Program-made: the position numbers and the translations under genes
Notes under the pieces: model-generated
What the model was told of the DNA's origin: nothing
Databases searched by the model: none
Seen by the model: only the letters and a program-made list of their open reading frames with translations
Shown: positions 50,901-56,168 of the stretch, one piece after another
How positions within the stretch are numbered: position 1 is the stretch's first letter
How the letters are laid out: every line of letters begins with the position of its first letter
Assembly (NCBI RefSeq): GCF_029688735.1
Contig: NZ_JARULD010000001.1
Location: 744,001 to 808,000, forward strand
Origin: Qipengyuania flavescens
GTDB taxonomy: Bacteria > Pseudomonadota > Alphaproteobacteria > Sphingomonadales > Sphingomonadaceae
Reading direction: 5' to 3'
DNA length: 64,000 bases

Positions 50901-52402
50901 CCCCCAAGGCCCCAGCCGATATTGATACCGAGGCTTCCGTCTGCGTTCTTCTGATAGCTCGCGAACTTCATTGTCACTGCGTCGACGAAGAAGGAAGCAG
51001 CCAGAAGCATAGACGCGCCGGCGACAGGGAATGCGTTGACCAGATTGGAGAACGGCGTCCAGTAAGCCGTGCCGCCTTCCATCCACCATTGCTTCGTTCC
51101 GCCGAACAGTCTTATGCCATAGTACGTGGTGTCAGCCGCCTCCCCGTCAGCGATTACGGTATTGGAGCCTATGTGAAACTCATCCGCCCCCTGCCCGCCG
51201 TACATGACTGTTGAGCGACCTGCTGAATGCAGCTCGTCGTCATCAAAACCACCATCCAACACGTTAAATGCACTTCCGCCGAATAGATGATCCGAGCCAG
51301 ATCCACCATGAAGAACATCTGTTTGTGTTTGTGACGGATTGGAACCGTTAAGTTCAGGATAGATCCATTCCTCCTCCTCGGTCGACGTTTCGGAAAGCGA
51401 CCACCAAGATGAAATTGAACGATTGGCCGCAAATGCCCGACCATCACCGTAGATGCGATCAGCCCCTCCACCCCCAACAATATTGTTAGACGCCAAATTT
51501 CCGATCAAAACATCGTCAAATGCTGATCCCTCAGCATTTTCAACGACTGTACCAAAAGCAATCCCAATATTGTAATTTCTGCCTTGCAGGCTATCTATGT
51601 CACTGAGCGAGCCCTGGCGCAAATCTATAAGCACGCTCGTTGATTGGTTTGATCCACTGAATGTGTCAGATCCACTAGCATCCCATACAGCAAGCTGATC
51701 GTAATCAGAGTCAAGCTCACTTGAATGGCCCACACCCATATTCTGAAAGTTCGTAGACGAGGAAAATTGATAGAAATCGCTAGGATTGTATCCTGCGTTT
51801 ATTCCATATCGACTTTGAAGCGCATATATATCGAAAATAGCTAAGTTGGTATTCACTCTATCAGAAATACCTTGCGTGTACGATGTTACCGTATATCGAT
51901 CATCAAAGCTGCTTGAAAATGTACCGTTCACAGAGTCTGTAAGACCGAAGACATGAAGTATTTCATGCAGAACGACATAATCGGTGGGACGTATAAGATT
52001 ACCCTGATTTAAGGGGAAAAAGAAAATTTCGTTATGATACAAACCAGTATTAAGATCAAGCAGAGATGGCGCCGTCTGCCCCATGTGATTTAAAGTCGAA
52101 TTCGCCGTATAAAAGTTGATATTCGCGGTACGGGCATCACCTTCAAGAAGCTCTTCAAATTGTATGCCCGCTATTACGTTCTGTATCTCAGTAAAAGATC
52201 GATATATGCTTTCTCTATACTCATATATTGAATTATTTAAATACTCAGACCACGGCGCGTCATTTAAAAGACTTTGATGTATCTGACCGTTACTGTCCAG
52301 CCATACCTCATCTAAATCAGATCTCAATCGAAAAAGAGTGATTTCAGGGAGTATTTCAATACCATTATTGACGATGGCAAGTGCGTTCGATGAACTTGTC
52401 AT
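41987..52402 (-). CDS. Giant RTX protein with serralysin-like N-terminal domain
   Basis: About 3,471 residues from ATG 52402, which follows the stop of a 54-residue ORF by one base; the TTG at 52432 is less likely. N-terminus (1-~300): an M10-serralysin-like domain with VVLHEILHVFGLTD (His146, Glu147, His150), DIYALQSRYGI and VWDASGSDTFSGS. Residues ~570-690: Asp-rich EF-hand-like module (IVLDLDGDGYEL, LDANGNGIVDD, DVNADGVIDAADA). Then a helical region, then ~15 RTX modules (GxGxDxxxx nonapeptides with FxxGDGQDxI units) to ~3,150, a second EF-hand-like module, and a tail ending GSDTWVV, like a type I secretion signal. It should be exported by a type I system, fold on Ca2+ outside the cell and act as protease or adhesin. 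No T1SS ABC transporter lies nearby. Confidence 0.88.
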   Translation of the reverse strand: MTSSSNALAIVNNGIEILPEITLFRLRSDLDEVWLDSNGQIHQSLLNDAPWSEYLNNSIYEYRESIYRSFTEIQNVIAGIQFEELLEGDARTANINFYTANSTLNHMGQTAPSLLDLNTGLYHNEIFFFPLNQGNLIRPTDYVVLHEILHVFGLTDSVNGTFSSSFDDRYTVTSYTQGISDRVNTNLAIFDIYALQSRYGINAGYNPSDFYQFSSSTNFQNMGVGHSSELDSDYDQLAVWDASGSDTFSGSNQSTSVLIDLRQGSLSDIDSLQGRNYNIGIAFGTVVENAEGSAFDDVLIGNLASNNIVGGGGADRIYGDGRAFAANRSISSWWSLSETSTEEEEWIYPELNGSNPSQTQTDVLHGGSGSDHLFGGSAFNVLDGGFDDDELHSAGRSTVMYGGQGADEFHIGSNTVIADGEAADTTYYGIRLFGGTKQWWMEGGTAYWTPFSNLVNAFPVAGASMLLAASFFVDAVTMKFASYQKNADGSLGINIGWGLGGVARIDDYHLDLDSGAASGGVVVFQSSLTENPTLDTFTQYINLSLKAAFGVGFNGWDPIVLDLDGDGYELTTQRNSGVHFEFDGDGFAEKTGWVRPDDGFLVLDANGNGIVDDSTEFFGDETQGGFAELATHDVNADGVIDAADAVFNELRVWRDLDSDGETDAGELFTLAELGIQSISLAAAAPTDPINIGGNTIAAEALVTMTDGSTRMAGDAVLDISHIDTRYLGGTSVSAAAAALPELRGFGNVADLRVVMSEDAAILSQVDAFDQLATTDLSLLKSSAEAILYAWAGVDGMAPDALGTDGFDMRKLAFLEAFSGQEIAPRDPATGEVLLDNLPELEASWTDTLQSLTLRLIVQSDALPAFAGLTYRSDLDLIVLDGADSLKNVYSAILSGLSSDLTAALAEWESWGELLSAIQDASHRFDGNIVRADFAAAQLQAAIVASGTSLDIASLAPALGIDNLVVGTSAAETLVQSEGGTIFSSIGDGDTVNGGAGQDVYLLSRGFGAVTIYDEEGAQTGDRIRFVDIDRSEVSVDRVGADLVLTVDATGDTVTIIGQFADVVPIGTDTLLSNNLGLEEIQFADGEVMEIPDIAIAIGEGTSGDDVMEGTMHTDVFQGREGDDILSGGDDADLYVFDLGDGADIIRDFQTTPLLRAADMVIFGDDIAPEDLVFTRGTNPNDLVITIGTGGDSVTIEDQFGYLSLGYNDPLAPNSRIEIFSFRHYGEVYTHRDVQQMLIAAETTDGDDVTRGFGDDDVFGPSLGDDLLIGLDGNDTYYFARGFGNDTIDEQAVFIDINVGLGGLSLLHGADTIVFGEGIDLSDVSFTRASSAPNLTITLDTGETLTVLNQFDGFQTGTLGSQWFDRIEWFEFADGTRISWQDVLLDVTTGTDGDDSLWGDLYQDTLTGGLGNDYMSGGGFADTYIFNLGDGQDVIDDNNPFILGSGFVSVDTTPDILRLGAGITPSDISIITSGTNLTLAIGSGGDTVTLHGQNDYYHTGVFGAFSNSRIERIEFADGEVWTWQDLNRLAIEAATTSGDDVITGFAMEDRFEASAGDDIMRGGDSDDTYVFGIGSGSDRIEESVGDLNFSHFDVVEFGPGLTADDLTFERNGSDLIVRIIGTTDTLTIVDQFRNYIGFTNYDIELFRFEDGTEITKEAIMVQLLAATDGDDIIEGYHTDDTLAGGLGNDTLFGRDGSDRYEFNLGDGQDTIVESVRFANLDDSDCLVFGSGITPLDIRLSRDGEDLIVSIDGTSDSVTIIGQFSYSLGFTWEDIEFFEFADGTVWTKRDVANFVMAGTSGDDTIDGTSENDELTGLGGNDILRGGDGSDTYYFNLGDGQDIIEESVGHQFFSDFDQIVFGAGIAANDLTFVRDGNDLTISIAGTTDSITIVDQFHMSSGFSNHDIEQIQFADGSVMTKTDIQNILTTGTEADETILGFNTDDHIDGGAGNDILRGLDGSDTYVFGYGSGNDIIRESVGNVLSADDDRILFGTDVTQADVIWSRSGGDLIIGLVGSSDTLTVEGGLEREGNHDWTWRDIERFEFADGTVLSKEDVMAILLQGTAADETLEGFWIDDVLAGNGGNDVLHGGLGDDTYIFSRGDGQDTISDNSATVLGGGNDRLLFGTGILESELVFSRNVTGSDIILTFTNSSDQITLANVATDEASTIEVLEFADGTVLTYADLVARVMIATPGDDVLYGSSSGESLSGEAGDDIIRSRDGSDVLIGGAGSDVLSGEGGDDTYVFALGDGQDTISEYFGGTSGGFDIIELGAGIAPGDVTISQADSGYDIVLTIGTNGDSITLDQAIVDSRYAIEEVRFADGTVWTHDDLLASATVGSTGNDLLYGTVNTETLAGLAGNDILRGRQGNDTLIGGTGNDILSGEGGDDTYLFDAGDGQDTISDTFDVYSGGYGGNDVLEFGVGINSTDVTVSQAGDGNDLVLTFAGSTDQITIDSAITYDRNRIEEVHFADGTVWTHEYMLSLATGATTGDDTIFGDQNPNALVGLAGNDALRGRQGDDTLIGGTGNDLLSGEGGDDTFVFEAGDGQDIIRDTVDTFGGGYGGNDVLLLGAGIDAADVSVAQADNGNDLVLTFANSTDQIVIDNAITYEPNRIEEVRFADGTVWSHSDLMARSMTPTAGNDAFYGSEAAETISGEAGDDTLRGRQGNDTLIGGAGNDLLSGEGGDDTFVFEAGDGQDIIRDTVDRFGGGHSGFDVLELGIGIDPNNVTVSQADNGNDLVLSFAGSTDRITIDNAITDTRNRIEEVRFADGTVWSHTDLMARSMTPTAGNDIFYGSEAAEIIAGAGGDDTLGGRHGNDTIIGGTGNDLLSGEGGDDTFVFEVGDGQDIIRDTVDRFVGGHSGFDILQLGAGIDWANVSVSQADNGNDLVLTFAGSTDQITIDNAITDTRNRIEEVHFADGTVWSHDDLMARSMTPTPGNDIFHGSEAAEIIAGAGGDDTLRGRHGNDILTGGTGNDLLSGEGGDDIFVFEVGDGQDIIRDTVDRFVGGHSGFDVLELGIGIDPANVTVSQGDSGNDLVLTFAGSTDSITLDNAVTDSRNQIEEVHFADGTIWDHSYLVSLSIAPTSGDDVFYGTAGADSLSGGVGNDTLYGQDGNDILFGGTGDDWLDGGRHTDRAVYSGLSTDYSITTSGGAVYVTDDEAAIDGDDGVDRIISIETLEFQGGTTVGVTSPIILDLGGDGIQTVSASDSRASFDLDGDGIGDDTSWIGSRDGFLFLDRNGDGTMTDASEISFTDDVPGAPSDLAGLRAFDSNADGILSSDDEAFMAFGVWCDANGDGIVDEGETATLASLGIASIDLAGESVEARTGFGETAILNYGTFTLSNGTSLQFADAALTYFSGPQQSDALTDPLADWRSNFGRDLQDLLAELRPDMIGELHPRVRRFVAEVDQLNGPQFEQSNFDLDAWFDAAHPNQVGSSPVRMASYDLEAPQASARPVLIELETGMANFLGSDTWVV
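43170..45410. repeat. Five ~447-bp tandem DNA repeats inside the RTX gene
   Basis: Near-identical 149-codon modules recur with a spacing of 447 bases: the marker around the AR-S-M-TP motif lies near 43,172, 43,619, 44,066, 44,513, 44,960 and 45,410 (the outer two more diverged). Each encodes two to three RTX nonapeptide runs plus a beta-rich linker. High DNA identity indicates recent duplication or gene conversion, and is a likely source of length variation and of assembly error. Confidence 0.85.
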
Positions 52403-52403
52403 T

Positions 52404-52568
52404 TCATTTGTCGCTTTCCGATGGAGCTTCAAGTAGCAAAACGTCGTCGCACGTGAATGGATTGCCGTCTATCTTGCAAGAATAAGGAGCGTAGCGATAC
52501 AATGCCGTGGCATATCCAGCGAAAAAACTCACGGTAATAAGCACTATCGCGTATAATAACTGCCTCAT
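52404..52568 (-). CDS. 54-residue membrane protein coupled to the RTX gene
   Basis: ATG 52568: MRQLLYAIVLITVSFFAGYA then TALYRYAPYSCKIDGNPFTC, ending in SESDK. One N-terminal helix (residues 4-24) acts as anchor or uncleaved signal, followed by a short periplasmic part with Cys31 and Cys40 that could form a disulfide. A GGAG lies about eight bases upstream. Its TGA (52404-52406) is one base before the ATG of the giant RTX gene, so it is translationally coupled. Unknown family; could assist RTX export or activation, which is inference only. Confidence 0.68.
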   Translation of the reverse strand: MRQLLYAIVLITVSFFAGYATALYRYAPYSCKIDGNPFTCDDVLLLEAPSESDK

Positions 52569-52775
52569 ATTGGAAGCTCCAATTTCTCTCAGAAGGCGAA
52601 ACCTAGGGATCTACCCTAACAAATGATGGCCGTCTTGGCGACATGAGATTTCGTACTTCACATATACTGACGTAACTCCCAAGCTTCCCACCAGCTAGTC
52701 AGAAGCACGTGACGTGACCCCCTGATTTTCCTCCAAGTTGGATTAGAGTCCGGCCCTGACAGAAGGACGGACGAG

Positions 52776-53042
52776 ATGAAGAGAACGAGGTTTTCAGAAG
52801 AGCAGATCATCGGCGTGCTCAAGGAGGCGGAGGCGGGAGCGAAGACCGCCGACCTGGCCCGGCGACACGGGGTTTCGGAAGCGACGATCTACAACTGGAA
52901 GTCGAAGTATGGTGGGCTGGAGGTGTCTGATGCCCGGCGGCTCAAGGAGCTCGAGAGCGAGAACGCCAAGCTCAAGCGCCTGCTGGCCGACACGATGCTG
53001 GACAAAGCGGCGTTGAAGGATCTTCTGGCAAAAAAGTTCTGA
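52776..53042 (+). CDS. IS3-family transposase OrfA
   Basis: An 88-residue protein with an N-terminal helix-turn-helix ([40 protein letters not shown]) and a C-terminal leucine-zipper-like helix ([20 protein letters not shown]), as expected for OrfA of IS3-group elements. It binds the IS ends. The run AAAAAAG near 53,029 before its stop is a -1 slippery site allowing fusion to OrfB: the -1 frame reads on as [20 protein letters not shown]. Confidence 0.95.
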   Translation: MKRTRFSEEQIIGVLKEAEAGAKTADLARRHGVSEATIYNWKSKYGGLEVSDARRLKELESENAKLKRLLADTMLDKAALKDLLAKKF

Positions 53043-53092
53043 CGCCCGCCGCGCAGCGGGAAGCTGTCGCTCATCTTCAGGCATGCCACGGG

Positions 53093-53947
53093 ATGAGCGA
53101 GCGGCGGGCGTGCCGTGTCATCGATGCCGATCGCAAGAGCGTGCGTTACCGTTCCACCCGGGGCGATGACGCCGATCTGCGTGAGAAGCTGCGCGAGCTG
53201 GCCAACCAGCGACGGCGGTTCGGCTATCGCCGTCTGCACATCCTGCTGCGCCGGGAGGGGATCATGATCAACCGGAAGAAGACCCAGAGGCTCTACAAGG
53301 AGGAAGGCTTGGCGGTGAGGCGTCGACGCAGTCGCAGGCGCGCAGTCGGCACGAGGGCACCTGCTCCGGTGCTCGCCTTACCGAACCAGCGCTGGAGCCT
53401 GGACTTCGTGCACGACCAGATGGCGTCGGGCAGGAGGTTCCGGGTGCTCAACGTGGTCGATGACGTGACAAGGGAGTGTCTGGCAGCGGTGCCGGACACG
53501 TCGATCTCTGGTCGCCGTGTCGTTCGAGAGCTGACCGAGCTGATCGCCCAGCGTGGCAAGCCCGGCATGATCGTCAGCGACAACGGAACCGAGCTCACCA
53601 GCAACGCCGTGCTGGCATGGTGCGGCGAGATCGGCGTCGAGTGGCATTATATCGCGCCCGGAAGGCCGATGCAGAATGGCTATGTCGAGAGCTTCAACGG
53701 TCGCATGCGGGACGAACTGCTCAACGAGACGCTGTTCATGAGCATGGCCCATGCCCGTGTCGAGATCGCCGCCTGGGTGGATGATTACAACCGGGAGCGA
53801 CCGCACTCATCGCTTGGCTACGCAACACCGGCGGCGTTCGCCGCCGAACTGGATAAGCAATGGCCTGCTTCGCTACGCCCTACGGGCTCCACTACGCAGC
53901 CCATTGCTTCAATCGCGCTTATGCGCAAAACAACCGCCCAGCTCTAA
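53093..53947 (+). CDS. IS3-family transposase OrfB (catalytic part, made as OrfAB by -1 frameshift)
   Basis: A 284-residue frame from the first ATG; in practice translation enters upstream by frameshifting from OrfA. The DDE catalytic core is present: Asp in [10 protein letters not shown], Asp in [14 protein letters not shown], and Glu in [20 protein letters not shown], with the HIH-like N-terminal helices ([16 protein letters not shown]). The end [20 protein letters not shown] is typical of IS3 transposases. No disabling mutation is seen. Confidence 0.95.
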   Translation: MSERRACRVIDADRKSVRYRSTRGDDADLREKLRELANQRRRFGYRRLHILLRREGIMINRKKTQRLYKEEGLAVRRRRSRRRAVGTRAPAPVLALPNQRWSLDFVHDQMASGRRFRVLNVVDDVTRECLAAVPDTSISGRRVVRELTELIAQRGKPGMIVSDNGTELTSNAVLAWCGEIGVEWHYIAPGRPMQNGYVESFNGRMRDELLNETLFMSMAHARVEIAAWVDDYNRERPHSSLGYATPAAFAAELDKQWPASLRPTGSTTQPIASIALMRKTTAQL

Positions 53948-53983
53948 TCCCAGCTGGGGGAAAGCTGGGGGTCACGTCACACG

Positions 53984-54318
53984 AACTGCATGCGGTCGTT
54001 GGGGAGATCGACCGCCACCGCTTCTCCGCGCAGGCTCTTATGACGATCGGCCATATCGGGCAAAAACGCTGTCCGGTTTCCCGCAGTTACTTCGTGAACC
54101 GATAATCCCGCCCGCAATTCGTCAGGCGTCTCGACTTCCAAAGTCATTCGGAATCGATGTGAATCGTCGGTTAGTGGTGAAACGAAATCGCATGAGGGGA
54201 GGAGCAGACTGAGAACGCCAAGTGCCGCAATTTTCGCGAAAAATCTGCGCTCAAGGACTTGTGTTCGAGCCGAGCTGCAAATTAAAGATTGACGAAGTTT
54301 TTCATAGAACTGCAACAT
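53984..54318 (-). pseudogene. Lipoprotein gene with its 3' end displaced by the IS3 element
   Basis: From ATG 54318 the ORF encodes MLQFYEKLRQSLICSSARTQ..., with a hydrophobic stretch and lipobox (IAALGVLSLLLPSC) and then FRMTLEVETPDELRAGLSVHE and RGEAVAVDLPNDRMQFV. The frame meets a stop inside the IS (53977). Removing the IS and one CACG copy joins it to TGAT-free sequence at 52705 and continues QFVLLTSWWEAWELRQYM to a stop at 52658-52660, adding 16 residues. The interrupted protein may be partly functional since only the end is lost. The gene reads toward the 54-residue and RTX genes. Confidence 0.75.
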
Positions 54319-54824
54319 TGCGACCGCCCTGCCTCTGCTGTTAATCTCTAATGTGGAAAATATTGTACCCAATATTGGAAAAACGGACACGGCTCAGTGC
54401 GCTCACTAAATTTCTTCACGGCTCGATAGTTGCACTCGATCTTCACCGTTGTCATGCAAAAATCGGCATTGTGACAGCTCTAGTGATCGTAGTGACCCAC
54501 ACGGGTGGCGTTCGGGCCGACCAGTAAGAATGTTTACCAGCAACCGATCGCCATAAATTGATGTGTAGATGGACTGACCGCTTCCAGCCCTTCCCCTCGT
54601 TGTCTGGCAGAACCGTAATAGCTTCGATAATATCCGGGACAGTCCATCCCAGACCTTACCATAGACTTTGGCTCAATTTATGTCGCAAGGAATATTTGAA
54701 AAAATCCCCTTTACTTTCAATCATTTTTGCATCCCTCCTGCTCCGCCACACATAGCCTTGCCCTGGCCGTATCGCGCCCCAGTTTCGCTCGTTCCGGGAA
54801 CGCGCCCCGGACATGCGGGAAAGA
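54319..54824. other. Right end of the island and junction; no gene seen
   Basis: About 500 bases. The left part is AT-richer and presumably holds the promoter for the leftward lipoprotein gene. attR (54731-54748) marks the junction to the core. ORFs crossing the junction (for example 54558-54755) have no convincing codon pattern. The efflux operon ends at 54825. Confidence 0.5.
54731..54748 (+). other. attR: second copy of the tRNA-Ser 3'-end repeat
   Basis: ATCCCTCCTGCTCCGCCA, an exact copy of the last 18 bases of tRNA-Ser at 28995-29012, in the same orientation. It is not part of a complete tRNA here: the bases before it (TTTTTGC) do not fit a T-arm. This defines a ~25.7-kb element between the two copies. 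Confidence 0.85.
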
Positions 54825-56168
54825 TCAGTCCGAACCGATGCCTGCGTGGAACGCGGTGTGGGAACTGGCCAATGCAGCATCGCTGTCGATCAACGACTGC
54901 CTGCTCGCAATCAGTTGGCGTTGCGCATCCAGCACATCGAACAGCGATGCGAGACCTTCGCGATAAAGAGCATTGGATTGCGAGAGGGCGACCTCGCTCT
55001 GTTCGATTGCTTCCGACAGCGCCTCGCTGCGCTGTTGATAGGCTTCGATCGCGACCAGAGCGTTTTCGACTTCGCCCAGCGCGTTCAGGAATACGCTGTT
55101 GTACTCCGCGAGCCGGGCTTGGGCCTCGAACTCGGCAGCGGCGACTTCCGCCCGGCGCCGACCACCGTCGAACAGCGGCAGATCGAGCGCGGCGCCGATC
55201 CCGACGAGAAAGTCGCTGAACAGGCCGCCGAGCGTGCCGTCACCGATACCGATCGTCCCTGGAATGGTCAGCGAAGGTCGCAAATCCGCTCGTTCGATCC
55301 CGATCGCGGCTGCCGCTTGCGCGAGCCGCGCTTCGGCCGCGAGAATATCGGTCCGCCGCCGCATCAGGTCTGCAGGAACACCTGCGGGCGGACCCAGTCC
55401 GTAATCGGGGATTTCGGCCTCTTCACGTGTCGGAACAGCGAAAGCGCCTGGCGGCTCGGCCAGAAGGATCGCGAGGGCGTTCTGCGCTTCGTTGCGTGCG
55501 ATCTCGATGAGACCGCGCCGGGCCCGCGTCTGCGCGAGGTCGGCTGCGGCTCGCCGCACGTCGAGGTTGGCGGCAAGACCGGCTTCGAACCGCAAGGTGA
55601 CGATCCGGAGCGTCTGTTCCTGCAAGTCGGTCGATTGCTCCAGCAGTTCGAGCTGCGCTCCGGTGCGACGATACTCGATATACTGGCTGGCGATAGCCGC
55701 GGCCACGATGCGCCGTTGATCCGCAAGCAAATATTCCGCTTCGGCATAATCTGCAGCGGCAGCGCGGACTTCGGCCGCAAGCCTGCCGTTGATATCGGGA
55801 TTGAACAGACCGAAAAGGCCCGCACTCGCAGTGATCGCGCTGTCGTTTGTCAGGGATGCGCCAATCTCCGCCGTTCCATCGACCGAAGGAAGGAGGTCCG
55901 ACCGTTCGGCGCGCAACAGTTCCGCTGCCGAACCGAGCCGGTCGGTCGCCGCGTCGATATTAAGGTTGGCGGCAAGGCCCTGGCGCACGAGCGTGTCGAG
56001 CACCGGGTCGTTGTAGCCAAGCCACCAGTCCCGCTCGATGCCCGAGGGCGGAAGGTCCGTCGCATAGGCCGGCGGTGCCTCGACGACCGGGATCATCACC
56101 TCCGGCTCGACGCCCGCACAGGCGGACACCATCAGAGCCACTCCGGTGGCAGCCAACAGCCTCTTCAT
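54825..56168 (-). CDS. Outer-membrane efflux lipoprotein (NodT/TolC family)
   Basis: A 447-residue outer membrane factor. A lipoprotein signal (MKRLLAATGVALMVSACAG) is followed by the paired TolC-type helical/beta repeats, e.g. RDWWLGYNDPVLDTLVRQGLAANLNIDAA and ELLEQSTDLQEQTLRIVTLRFEAGLAANLDVRRA (in shorter runs), and LDLPLFDGGRRRAEVAAAE. It forms the channel of the tripartite RND pump whose adaptor and permease are encoded just upstream. Its start overlaps the permease stop (ATGA). Confidence 0.92.
   Translation of the reverse strand: MKRLLAATGVALMVSACAGVEPEVMIPVVEAPPAYATDLPPSGIERDWWLGYNDPVLDTLVRQGLAANLNIDAATDRLGSAAELLRAERSDLLPSVDGTAEIGASLTNDSAITASAGLFGLFNPDINGRLAAEVRAAAADYAEAEYLLADQRRIVAAAIASQYIEYRRTGAQLELLEQSTDLQEQTLRIVTLRFEAGLAANLDVRRAAADLAQTRARRGLIEIARNEAQNALAILLAEPPGAFAVPTREEAEIPDYGLGPPAGVPADLMRRRTDILAAEARLAQAAAAIGIERADLRPSLTIPGTIGIGDGTLGGLFSDFLVGIGAALDLPLFDGGRRRAEVAAAEFEAQARLAEYNSVFLNALGEVENALVAIEAYQQRSEALSEAIEQSEVALSQSNALYREGLASLFDVLDAQRQLIASRQSLIDSDAALASSHTAFHAGIGSD

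Larger units (their letters stand above)
52706..53983. mobile_element. Intact IS3-family insertion sequence with 4-bp target duplication
   Basis: The element spans 52710-53979 (1,270 bp). Terminal repeats begin TGACGTGACCCCC at the left and end GGGGGTCACGTCA at the right (13/13), with further partial matches inward. CACG flanks both ends (52706-52709 and 53980-53983), the expected 4-bp target duplication for the IS407-like group. OrfA and OrfB overlap in reading frames with an A6G slippery site. Perfect ends, intact ORFs and an intact duplication mean a recent insertion. Confidence 0.95.

Noticed and set aside
54558..54755. 65-codon ORF crossing attR
   Set aside because: It spans the island junction, so it could only have arisen on integration; no motif or ribosome binding site.
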